From NCBI GenBank assembly GCA_023427925.1, contig JAEYZS010000060.1, positions 1-12,081 on the forward strand: a DNA stretch of 12,081 nucleotides. Reading direction: 5' to 3'. The notes below the pieces were generated by a model. The model had not been told where the DNA came from, made no database searches, and saw only the letters and a list, made by a program, of their open reading frames with translations. The position numbers were made by a program, and so were the translations under genes. The stretch comes from Pseudomonadota bacterium (GTDB lineage Bacteria; Bdellovibrionota; Bdellovibrionia; Bdellovibrionales; JAEYZS01). This document shows positions 1 through 5,844 of this stretch, in pieces (within the stretch, counting starts at the first letter, position 1; each line of letters opens with the position of its first letter).

Positions 1-295
1 GTCCTGCTTTTAGCGCGCCAAAAAGTACGATGGGATATTGCAAACAATTGGGCATTTGTATTGCAACGCGGTCACCTTTTTTAAGATTCAATTCATTTTG
101 GAAAAAAGATGCGAAATCATCACTATATTTTGCAATTTGTTCGAAGGTTAGACTTTCGCCCATGTTCGTAAATGCTTTTTGCTTAGAATATTTTTTTACA
201 GCTTCATCAATGACATCTACAATTGAAGCGTATTGATCGACATTAACTTCCTGTGGAATTCCCTTTGGATAGTTTTTATACCAAGCAAAACTCAT
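1..295 (-). CDS. fadD: Long-chain fatty acid--CoA ligase, N-terminal part (partial, runs off left end)
   Basis: Read on the minus strand from ATG at 295, this gives 98 codons opening MSFAWYKNYPKGIPQEVN and continuing through NMGESLTFEQIAKYSDDFA and LKKGDRVAIQMPNCLQYPI to FGALKAG at the window edge. This follows the N-terminus of Escherichia coli FadD closely (conserved YP..VP.E, NMGE..TF, LKKGDRVA, MPN.LQYP, LFG.L.AG), as recalled from the family. The enzyme activates long-chain fatty acids with ATP and CoA through an acyl-adenylate, feeding beta-oxidation or lipid synthesis at the inner membrane. The AMP-binding P-loop and catalytic motifs lie beyond the window, so activity cannot be judged. 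A purine-rich ribosome site, GGGGGAAGG on the minus strand (297-305), sits just before the start. An upstream terminator (342-385) separates it from the lipoprotein gene, so it probably has its own promoter. Confidence 0.9.
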   Translation of the reverse strand, partial: MSFAWYKNYPKGIPQEVNVDQYASIVDVIDEAVKKYSKQKAFTNMGESLTFEQIAKYSDDFASFFQNELNLKKGDRVAIQMPNCLQYPIVLFGALKAG

Positions 296-296
296 G

Positions 297-305
297 CCTT
301 CCCCC
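297..305 (-). promoter_or_regulatory. Ribosome binding site of the fadD-like gene
   Basis: The minus strand reads GGGGGAAGG one base before the ATG at 295. The SD core is close to the start but strongly purine-rich, and supports this ATG. Confidence 0.5.
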
Positions 306-341
306 GTTTAAGTTCCAGTTTTCAGAGTCAAATGCTAGCAT

Positions 342-385
342 AAAAAAAAACGCAAGTCTTTAGGATTCACCCTCGACTTGCGTTT
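342..385 (-). terminator. Factor-independent terminator after the lipoprotein gene
   Basis: On the minus strand, AAACGCAAGTC-type arms at 375-385 and 348-358 form an 11-bp perfect stem with a 16-base loop. The stem is followed by an unbroken run of T on the minus strand (complement of the A-run at 342-350). The orientation fits termination of the small lipoprotein transcript, whose stop is at 428, before the fadD-like gene. Confidence 0.85.
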
Positions 386-399
386 CTTAGATTTAACCT

Positions 400-423
400 A
401 GATCTTAGATCTGACTAAGATCT
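400..423. repeat. Triple AGATCT / inverted repeat just after the lipoprotein stop
   Basis: AGATCTTAG (400-408) and CTAAGATCT (415-423) form a 9-bp perfect inverted repeat with a 6-base loop. The self-complementary hexamer AGATCT occurs three times here, at 400-405, 407-412 and 418-423. It lies 4 bases past the lipoprotein stop and ahead of the terminator stem, so the transcript 3' end could carry two stacked hairpins. It may be an mRNA-stabilising hairpin or a protein site; no T-run follows it. Confidence 0.5.
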
Positions 424-427
424 ACAA

Positions 428-607
428 TTACTCAGCAGACTGAGTCGTACCAGCATCTGCCGGAACTTCTTCAGTTGGCTGTCCTTCAGTTGGCACTGCT
501 TCGACCGCAGTTTCTTCTGCAGTTGGTTCTGCAGATTTATCTTTTAAGCAAGCAGTTAGTGAAGTTGCAAGAATCGCTGTAATAGCTAGAACTTTAAAAA
601 GTTTCAT
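428..607 (-). CDS. Small acidic lipoprotein (59 residues), function unknown
   Basis: The minus-strand gene starts at ATG 605-607 and encodes MKLFKVLAITAILATSLTAC followed by a 39-residue tail. The first 19 residues form a lipoprotein signal peptide: Lys at 2 and 5, a hydrophobic core, and the lipobox L-T-A-C with Cys20 as the lipidated residue. The mature tail is short, has no Trp or Tyr, and is rich in Glu, Ala, Pro and Thr (repeated PTE/PTAEE-like words), so it is probably disordered and strongly acidic. An AAAGGA ribosome site (617-622) lies 9 bases before this ATG, which decides against the longer in-frame start at 685. Mature residue 2 is Leu rather than Asp, which in enterobacteria would favour transport to the outer membrane. 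A candidate promoter and a clear terminator flank it, so it is likely a single-gene transcript. The tail matches no family I recognise. Confidence 0.8.
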   Translation of the reverse strand: MKLFKVLAITAILATSLTACLKDKSAEPTAEETAVEAVPTEGQPTEEVPADAGTTQSAE

Positions 608-616
608 TTTAGTTAT

Positions 617-622
617 TCCTTT
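617..622 (-). promoter_or_regulatory. Ribosome binding site fixing the lipoprotein start
   Basis: The minus strand reads AAAGGA 9 bases before the ATG at 607. It places translation initiation at MKLFK rather than at upstream in-frame Met codons. Confidence 0.65.
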
Positions 623-644
623 CATTGGTTTTACATTCAACTCG

Positions 645-674
645 AATATAGTTTTAATATACTTTTGGATACAA
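645..674 (-). promoter_or_regulatory. Candidate sigma-70-type promoter of the lipoprotein gene
   Basis: On the minus strand, TTGTAT (complement of 669-674) and TATATT (complement of 645-650) are separated by 18 bases. The -10 box matches TATAAT at five of six positions; the -35 box is weaker. The predicted transcript would begin about 30 bases before the ATG at 607. This is a visual match only, in AT-rich DNA. Confidence 0.35.
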
Positions 675-748
675 CCAATACGCAAAGCGTTATTCTATTG
701 AATTATATGCGTAAATGAAAAAAAATTCATTTAACATATACCCACAAA

Positions 749-774
749 TGTTTACTCTTTTAATGTTGTAAACA
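749..774. repeat. 7-bp inverted repeat in the divergent intergenic region
   Basis: TGTTTAC (749-755) and GTAAACA (768-774) are perfect inverted copies 12 bases apart. They lie in the 223-base gap between the divergent lipoprotein and DUF2914 genes, where an operator would be expected. There is no T-run, so it is not a terminator. It could be a regulator site or chance in AT-rich sequence. No convincing promoter for the rightward gene could be picked out around it. Confidence 0.3.
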
Positions 775-830
775 GCTCACAATTCCCTTCAGAATTAACA
801 TTTAAGCCTTAACGCAAAACGGACCCTCAA

Positions 831-1940
831 ATGGATAATTATTTTAACCCTTCCGAATTAAAATCCAAAGTCTCAAGCTTTTATACAAGGCATGAAACTC
901 ACTTAATGATCGCATTCTTTATTGGTGGATTTCTATTCGACTTGATCACTCTGACTGATCCAGACGATTGGTTTTCGATTCTCCAGCAAGCGGTTTACCT
1001 GACTATTATCGGATGCACTCTTTATTTTGACGTTTTAAACTCTTTTCAAAAAATACAAATTCCTGAAAGGCTTCAGAAACTTTGGGAATATCGGCAACTT
1101 CTCGTCCACTTTCTTTTTGGATCTCTATTGAGTATTTATTCTATATACTATTTTAAAAGTTCATCACTTTTAAGTTCTTTTGTTTTTATTTTCATAATGA
1201 GCGCAATCCTTATAGGAAACGAACTTTCTCGCGTCCAAAATGCAGGCCACTGGCTAAAGTTTGGAATGTTTATTCTTTGCCTGAATGCGTTTTTCTCTAC
1301 AATTTACCCAACTCTACTAGGGTTCATCGGACTTGTTCCATTCTTACTAGCGGTGCTTTCGTCCATCGGCTGCGCCTATTTTTTATTCAAAAAAATATTA
1401 CCAAAAGAAATCGAAAAGGCTTTTGTTCAAAAACAGTTGTTTATGCCGATCGTTGTCGTTCAAGCTGCATTTGTTATTCTTTACTTCATCGGTTGGATTC
1501 CGCCAGTACCCGTTTCTGCCAAATTCATGGGTATCTATCATAACGTTGAAAAGAAAGATAATAAGTATCTCCTCTATCATCAAAAGCCCTTTTGGAAATT
1601 CTGGGCTAACGGAGATCAAACATTCCGAGCTCAGTACGGAGACAATATTTATTTTTTCACAAATATTTATTCTCCCGCGCGATTTTCTGATCAAATCAAT
1701 ATCCGATGGATGCAAAAAGATCCAATTCGCGGATGGACGACGTGGGATTTAATTTCGATGAAGATCGCAGGCGGCAGGGAAGATGGTTTCAGAGGATTCA
1801 CTTATAAATCAAAATATCTTCCCGGTGAATGGAGAGTCATCGCCGAAACGACCGACGGAAGAGAGATCGGTAGAATTTATTTTACGGTCATTGAAGAAGA
1901 AGCCGGTCTACCGAGAGAATTTCAGATTGACGAAAAATAA
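831..1940 (+). CDS. DUF2914 domain-containing polytopic membrane protein
   Basis: This 369-residue protein has about seven hydrophobic helices (roughly residues 24-43, 50-68, 88-108, 113-130, 140-160, 163-187 and 203-222). A soluble C-terminal domain follows (about 235-355). That domain carries the pattern I associate with DUF2914: W(F)..G at 257-261, IYFFTNIY at 273-280, RGWTTWDL at 300-307, the GGREDGFR segment at 314-321, and GEWRVIAETTDGREIGRI at 332-349. The family role is not established. Its architecture, a membrane bundle carrying a small beta-rich domain, suggests a sensory or envelope function; that is inference. The ATG at 831 has only a weak GGA upstream, so the start is less secure than the frame. 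Its 3' end overlaps the ATP-grasp gene by 14 bases, pointing to a two-gene operon with coupled translation. Confidence 0.85.
   Translation: MDNYFNPSELKSKVSSFYTRHETHLMIAFFIGGFLFDLITLTDPDDWFSILQQAVYLTIIGCTLYFDVLNSFQKIQIPERLQKLWEYRQLLVHFLFGSLLSIYSIYYFKSSSLLSSFVFIFIMSAILIGNELSRVQNAGHWLKFGMFILCLNAFFSTIYPTLLGFIGLVPFLLAVLSSIGCAYFLFKKILPKEIEKAFVQKQLFMPIVVVQAAFVILYFIGWIPPVPVSAKFMGIYHNVEKKDNKYLLYHQKPFWKFWANGDQTFRAQYGDNIYFFTNIYSPARFSDQINIRWMQKDPIRGWTTWDLISMKIAGGREDGFRGFTYKSKYLPGEWRVIAETTDGREIGRIYFTVIEEEAGLPREFQIDEK
1913..1918 (+). promoter_or_regulatory. Ribosome binding site for the TTG-started ATP-grasp gene
   Basis: GAGAGA, inside the end of the DUF2914 gene, lies 8 bases before the TTG at 1927. It is the main sequence support for that start codon. 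Confidence 0.5.
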
Positions 1941-3024
1941 GTCCGTACTTTTTATTGGAAAAAGACTTGAGGCAATTAAGACGGCGGTCGAGCTGGGTTT
2001 CGAAACTCATGTTCTAAGCTTCAAAAAACCTAAATTCAAATCCAAAAATTACTCCGAAATATTATTTACAGGAAATTATGATGTCATCAAGGGAATGTCT
2101 TTCGATGCCATCATTCCACTTACGGAAAAATCCATACCCATCGCTAAAAATATTTTTGACCAATTAAACTCTAAAAAACCTGACGTACAAAAATATTCTC
2201 TATGTCATGACAAATACGAGATGAAGTTGCACGCACAAAAACATCGTATTCCAATTTCTGATTTTATGTTGATTGGCGAAGAAACAACTCCAGATGATCT
2301 CATAGCAAAACTAGGTTTTCCAATTGTACTTAAACACCGCGATAGGTCCGGAAGCAGAGGTCTGACAACTGCAGAGTTCAAAAGTGAGCTTTCATTAGCT
2401 CAGCCCAACATGCTGGCCGAAAAATATATTGAAGGGAAAGAATACAGTGTTGAAACTCTCGTTAAAGACGGTGAGATAGTATTCACAAACATCACCGACT
2501 ACTTTGTTCATCACACTTGCAATATAGTTCCAGCGAATCTTTCAGCCTTAGAACAATCACGATTGTTGAAACTCAACCAAGAAGTCACCAAGGCATTTGG
2601 AATTATGAATGGAATTGCGCACGCGGAGTATTACCTAGGCAAAAATCAAATCACATTTGGTGAAATCGCAGTACGACCTCCTGGCGGGTATATCATGAAA
2701 CTGATTGAACAGTCCTACGGATTTAACCCCTGGGAAGCACTCCTACAAATTGAACTAGGCCATGTACCGACAATCACAAAAACTCCGAGCGCTTACTCGG
2801 CTACTTGGATATTACATCCGGGGGAAGGTACTTTGGAAAGTGAGCCAGATTTTTCTCCACTCCTGACCGATCCTAATTTAATCGATATCCAATCAGGTTT
2901 AAAAACAGGGATGATCATAAAGCGCAGAGAAGGATCGGGAGAAGATTTTGGTCGGATACTTTTGAAGTCATCAGACTTCGCACAACTGCTCTCGACTATT
3001 CATAAGACCAGGAAGTGTCTTTGA
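1927..3024 (+). CDS. ATP-grasp domain ligase of unknown substrate
   Basis: From the TTG at 1927 this encodes 365 residues. The order is that of the biotin carboxylase/PurK-like ATP-grasp fold: an N-terminal Rossmann-type pre-grasp domain opening with VLFIGKRLEAIKTA; DKYEMK at 95-100; the nucleotide-binding strand PIVLKHRDRSGSRG at 132-145 with Lys135; the AEKYIEGKEYSVE segment at 164-176; and the metal-binding GEIAVRPPGG at 245-254. The EIA.RP form, in place of EINPR, also occurs in PurK, so catalysis is not ruled out. Such enzymes join a carboxylate to an amine or thiol through an acyl-phosphate; the substrate cannot be read from the sequence. In-frame codons extend back to an ATG at 1783. 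That would add 48 residues lying wholly within the upstream gene, ahead of the natural first beta strand, so TTG is preferred. Overlap with DUF2914 suggests coupled expression. Confidence 0.85.
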   Translation: MTKNKSVLFIGKRLEAIKTAVELGFETHVLSFKKPKFKSKNYSEILFTGNYDVIKGMSFDAIIPLTEKSIPIAKNIFDQLNSKKPDVQKYSLCHDKYEMKLHAQKHRIPISDFMLIGEETTPDDLIAKLGFPIVLKHRDRSGSRGLTTAEFKSELSLAQPNMLAEKYIEGKEYSVETLVKDGEIVFTNITDYFVHHTCNIVPANLSALEQSRLLKLNQEVTKAFGIMNGIAHAEYYLGKNQITFGEIAVRPPGGYIMKLIEQSYGFNPWEALLQIELGHVPTITKTPSAYSATWILHPGEGTLESEPDFSPLLTDPNLIDIQSGLKTGMIIKRREGSGEDFGRILLKSSDFAQLLSTIHKTRKCL

Positions 3025-3061
3025 TCCTCTTCTATGGTCTGTGTCCATAAAATATAAATCA

Positions 3062-3073
3062 TAACAATTGTTA
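3062..3073. repeat. Perfect 12-bp palindrome TAACAATTGTTA
   Basis: This self-complementary 12-mer lies in the 166-base leader region ahead of the stator-like operon, about 118 bases before its start codon. It has the size and symmetry of a dimeric-regulator half-site pair. No sigma-70 promoter with both boxes at good spacing was found near it (TATAAA at 3053-3058 is the best -10-like word), so the operator role is speculative. Confidence 0.35.
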
Positions 3074-3126
3074 AGATCTATAAGTCCAAGGTCTGAATTA
3101 TTTCATTTGCCCTGCCTCCGTATTCA

Positions 3127-3154
3127 GGTCGTCGACCAGCTTGACGATAAGCTG
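3127..3154 (+). repeat. Dyad and hairpin in the leader of the stator-like operon
   Basis: GGTCG-T-CGACC (3127-3137) is an odd-length dyad that runs directly into the hairpin CAGCTT / AAGCTG (3137-3142 and 3149-3154, 6-base loop). The two share C3137. The stretch is richer in G and C than its surroundings and ends 36 bases before the ATG at 3191. It has no following T-run. It may fold in the 5' leader of the mRNA or bind a regulator. Confidence 0.3.
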
Positions 3155-3181
3155 TTGGAATATTTTATTCATTTTTCAAGT

Positions 3182-3186
3182 AAGGT
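3182..3186 (+). promoter_or_regulatory. Ribosome binding site fixing the MotB-like start
   Basis: AAGGT lies 4 bases before the ATG at 3191. It supports that start over in-frame open sequence reaching back to 3068. Confidence 0.6.
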
Positions 3187-3190
3187 AAGC

Positions 3191-4864
3191 ATGGCATTTA
3201 ACTACGAAAAAAATAAAAATAATGAAGGAAACGATAGTTTTTGGACATCGTACTCAGATTTATTTTTAGGCTTGAGTACAATATTTTTGCTTTTGTATGT
3301 TATGGCAAGCCTCCGCACCGGAACCGATGCAATCAAGAACCATTCCGACAATCAAAAACTTACACAGAGAGTTGAAGAACTTCAGAATCAGCTCAAGATG
3401 TATGAGTCTGCCAAAAATCAATACATGAATGATGCGCCCAAAACAGAACAGCAAGAATATCAAGAGTTAATGGATAAACTTACGCTATTACAAGAGGAGG
3501 CTAAGTCTGAAAAAGAAAGACTTGCTCAAGAAGCCCTTGAAAATGGCAAAAAAGCTCAAGCACTCAACAAATACCAACAGATGATTCGAAATATTATTGA
3601 TGCAAACAAGGTCGCTAAATCACGCATCATTACTAGAAATGAAATTATCGATGAACAAGACATTAAGATAGATGAGCAACAACAAAACATAAGCAGTTTA
3701 GAAAGTGAAATTGTTCAAAAGCAACAAATGATCGAAAGCAACAACAAGCAGATTGCACAAAGCAAAGCTATTCTCGACAAGAGAATGAAACAGCTTCAAG
3801 CTGCGTTAAAGAAAAACAAAATGACAAAGGCCGCCTACAATAAACAGGTTAAAGCTATTCAAGATGAAAATAATAAGAAGCTTGCCTCACTTCAGTCTGC
3901 AAATCAGGCTTATACACAACAATTAAATCAGGCCAGCCAACAATTATCACAACTTAACGCCGAACTCGAGGGAACTCAGGCCCAGCTTTCCCAAAAAACT
4001 CAGGAAGCGTCTAGCTTACAAGCTCAGCTTTCTGAAGCCGAAAGTGTAGCTCAAGGACTCAAGGGACAAATTGGCAATCTCAAATCCGAATTCGCTCGAC
4101 AGCAAGCTGCTGATAGAAAAGCATTCGAAGCACAGATGGGAAAACTTAAACTCACTGCCGCACAGAAGGCTGCAAGAGAGGCTAAGTTTAGAGCAGATGC
4201 CGAAGGCAAAGCCAGAGCGCTTCAATCGAAAGTCGCAGGTCTTGAAGGACAACTGGCCGCGACCGAGGGTGACCTTGCACGAGCAAAAGCTGAAATGGAC
4301 ACAAGAAGAGCAATTGCTCGCGAAATCAAATCGGGATTTGCTAAAGCCGGTGTAAAAGCCGATATTGACATGCAAACGGGCGATGTGATTCTAGATTTTG
4401 GCGACGCATACTTTGAAAGCAACTCAGCAAATCTTAAGCCCGAGATGAAATCAATAATAGAAAGGGCAATGCCAATCTACTCGAAATCTCTGTTTGGAAA
4501 CCCTAAGGTGGCGAACCAAATTAAGGACGTTGAGATCGTTGGTTTTGCATCGCCAACATACCAGGGACGATACATTGATCCGCGAAGCACAAAGCCTGAA
4601 GACAAGGCTGCTTTGAAGTACAACATGGATTTAAGTTATCAACGTGCCAATGCAATATTTAAACATTTAGTCGATGGAAAAGTCCCGAACTTTAATAATC
4701 AACAACAATTAATGTCATTGATGAAGGTTTCGGGACGAAGTTTCTTGGATGTTATGAATGTCCAAAACAGAAATATCTCATCCGCCGCTGAGTTTTGCAA
4801 AGTCAATGATTGCAAAAAGGCTCAACGCGTGATCGTGAGATTTAGCGTAGATGGTAGAAAATAA
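3191..4864 (+). CDS. MotB/ZorB-like stator protein with long coiled coil and OmpA-like domain
   Basis: This 557-residue protein has three parts. Residues 17-40 (FWTSYSDLFLGLSTIFLLLYV) form one transmembrane helix with Asp23 at the position of the proton-carrying Asp of MotB and ZorB proteins. Residues about 50-385 are Gln, Lys, Glu and Ala-rich with few helix breakers (a single Pro, at 83) and read as a very long coiled coil. Residues about 395-555 are OmpA-like, with FGDAYFESNSANLKPE and the helix N..LSYQRANAIFKHL (Arg485). The usual GHTD loop is replaced by GFASPTYQGR, and Cys536 and Cys541 could form a disulfide. Topology would be N-in, C-periplasmic, binding peptidoglycan. The start was set by the AAGGT site and by the N-terminal sequence; the 41 possible upstream residues look non-coding. 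It is the first gene of a three-gene operon with a TolQ/MotA-like channel and an FHA protein. Classical MotB and TolR lack such a long coiled coil. Confidence 0.85.
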   Translation: MAFNYEKNKNNEGNDSFWTSYSDLFLGLSTIFLLLYVMASLRTGTDAIKNHSDNQKLTQRVEELQNQLKMYESAKNQYMNDAPKTEQQEYQELMDKLTLLQEEAKSEKERLAQEALENGKKAQALNKYQQMIRNIIDANKVAKSRIITRNEIIDEQDIKIDEQQQNISSLESEIVQKQQMIESNNKQIAQSKAILDKRMKQLQAALKKNKMTKAAYNKQVKAIQDENNKKLASLQSANQAYTQQLNQASQQLSQLNAELEGTQAQLSQKTQEASSLQAQLSEAESVAQGLKGQIGNLKSEFARQQAADRKAFEAQMGKLKLTAAQKAAREAKFRADAEGKARALQSKVAGLEGQLAATEGDLARAKAEMDTRRAIAREIKSGFAKAGVKADIDMQTGDVILDFGDAYFESNSANLKPEMKSIIERAMPIYSKSLFGNPKVANQIKDVEIVGFASPTYQGRYIDPRSTKPEDKAALKYNMDLSYQRANAIFKHLVDGKVPNFNNQQQLMSLMKVSGRSFLDVMNVQNRNISSAAEFCKVNDCKKAQRVIVRFSVDGRK

Positions 4865-4867
4865 AGT

Positions 4868-4888
4868 GCGATGACAATCGCAAATTGT
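4868..4888 (+). repeat. Two mutually exclusive small hairpins between the stator genes
   Basis: GCGAT-GACA-ATCGC (4868-4881) forms a 5-bp stem with a tetraloop. ACAAT-CGCAA-ATTGT (4874-4888) forms an alternative 5-bp stem that uses some of the same bases. Both end just before the strong ribosome site at 4889-4895. They could set relative translation or mRNA processing between the two genes. The stems are short, so this is tentative. Confidence 0.3.
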
Positions 4889-4895
4889 GAAGGGG
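4889..4895 (+). promoter_or_regulatory. Strong ribosome binding site of the MotA/TolQ-like gene
   Basis: GAAGGGG lies 7 bases before the ATG at 4903. It is the best Shine-Dalgarno match of the operon, which fits channel subunits being made in excess over their partner, as in 5:2 motors of this superfamily. Confidence 0.65.
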
Positions 4896-4902
4896 AAATA
4901 TT

Positions 4903-5832
4903 ATGACAACTAAACTCGTAGCCGAATATTTTATTCTAGGCTTACCGTATGCCATGGGAGTGATCTTCCTTTTAGGAGTCTCTTTCAGAGCATTAGTTTG
5001 GTACACAGTAAAAAGACACGAATGGTTTTCAAGAGAATTTGAAAAACGCGTTAACAAATTTATTGATAACGAAGTGCCTGGCGCTGTTCATAACGTATCT
5101 TTTTATGTTCTAGCAAAAAGAATTTTAGAAAGAACTTTTTACGAAGCGTTTGCAGTACGAGATAGAACAAGCAGACGCAAAAACGACGGAATCATGAAAA
5201 CGAGCGATCGTATATTCCTTGTGAAACAAGGTTGTGCTTGGTTAGTTCGTGATATTCTTAAGCAGTTGAAATTTTTAAAATGGTCAGAGGATAATCCTAA
5301 ATTACTAAATATCACCAAGGCAACATTCCACCACAATCCTTGCTTTAATAGAGTTTTCGGATTGATTCCAATCACAGGTCTAAACGACCTTATTAATATT
5401 CTTCCCGGATTATTTGTTATCGGAGGTATCCTAGGTACATTTGTTGGTATTGCTGGTGGTCTTGAAGGATTGGGTGGTATGAACCTCCAAGATGTCGATA
5501 ACACGAAAAACATTATGGATAGATTCCTTTATGAAATTTCATTTGCAATGAAGACATCTATCGCAGGGATTTTATTTTCTTTGATGTCTCACATTGTAAA
5601 CGTTCTTCTTTCTCCAGAGAGAGCCTATGTATCTATGATTGATAGATTTGAAAGCTCTTTAGATCTTTTGTGGTACAGAAGTGACAACAATACCTACCCT
5701 GCAGTTGAAGCAGCGTTTGATGAGCATAGAGATCCACTTGAGGCTTTAGCTGAAGACGCTGTTAACAGCGAACTGGGTACGCAAACTCGAGGTCGCGAAA
5801 TGACGAAAACTCGTCCGTTCAAAGCCTCTTAA
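4903..5832 (+). CDS. MotA/TolQ/ExbB/ZorA-like proton channel subunit
   Basis: This 309-residue inner-membrane protein has three predicted helices: about residues 9-33, 162-185 (NDLINILPGLFVIGGILGTF and following VGIAGG), and 214-236 (FAMKTSIAGILFSLMSHIV). A cytoplasmic stretch of about 125 residues separates helices 1 and 2. The LPGL...GILGTFVGI signature and the TSIAGI..SL pattern in the last helix are typical of the MotA/TolQ/ExbB superfamily. The three-helix layout matches TolQ/ExbB rather than four-helix MotA, and the LPG..GTF.GI wording recalls ZorA. It would form a pentameric ring around the MotB-like partner encoded 38 bases upstream, passing protons past that protein's Asp23. The C-terminal tail (about 240-309) is short and polar, unlike the long tail of Zorya ZorA. 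The following FHA gene begins 12 bases after its stop. Confidence 0.85.
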   Translation: MTTKLVAEYFILGLPYAMGVIFLLGVSFRALVWYTVKRHEWFSREFEKRVNKFIDNEVPGAVHNVSFYVLAKRILERTFYEAFAVRDRTSRRKNDGIMKTSDRIFLVKQGCAWLVRDILKQLKFLKWSEDNPKLLNITKATFHHNPCFNRVFGLIPITGLNDLINILPGLFVIGGILGTFVGIAGGLEGLGGMNLQDVDNTKNIMDRFLYEISFAMKTSIAGILFSLMSHIVNVLLSPERAYVSMIDRFESSLDLLWYRSDNNTYPAVEAAFDEHRDPLEALAEDAVNSELGTQTRGREMTKTRPFKAS

Positions 5833-5834
5833 TC

Positions 5835-5840
5835 GTGGAG
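5835..5840 (+). promoter_or_regulatory. Ribosome binding site of the FHA-domain gene
   Basis: GTGGAG lies 4 bases before the ATG at 5845, within the 12-base gap after the channel gene. It supports both the start codon and polycistronic expression. Confidence 0.6.
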
Positions 5841-5844
5841 TTAA

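Noticed and set aside
30..236. 68-codon plus-strand open frame at the left end
   Set aside because: It is antisense to the well-recognised FadD N-terminus.
1398..1752. Open frames on both strands within the DUF2914 gene
   Set aside because: They are alternative-frame shadows of a clear membrane protein gene, without ribosome sites or recognisable domains.
3068..3190. In-frame upstream extension of the MotB-like protein (41 residues from TTG 3068)
   Set aside because: It contains the dyads of the leader, has no ribosome site, and its residues do not resemble a stator N-terminus; AAGGT sits just before ATG 3191.
4016..4422. Open frames on the minus strand within the MotB-like coiled coil
   Set aside because: Ser, Leu and Phe-rich reverse translations are typical of the antisense of Lys, Glu and Ala-rich coiled coils.
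5139..5513. 124-codon minus-strand open frame inside the channel gene
   Set aside because: It is antisense to the most conserved transmembrane segment, with no domain and no ribosome site.
3191..5832. A Zorya anti-phage system
   Set aside because: The pair resembles ZorAB in parts, but the gene order is reversed, the long coiled coil is on the MotB-like protein, the channel protein lacks the long cytoplasmic tail, and no ZorC, ZorD or ZorE-type effector is present. It is kept only as a relative.
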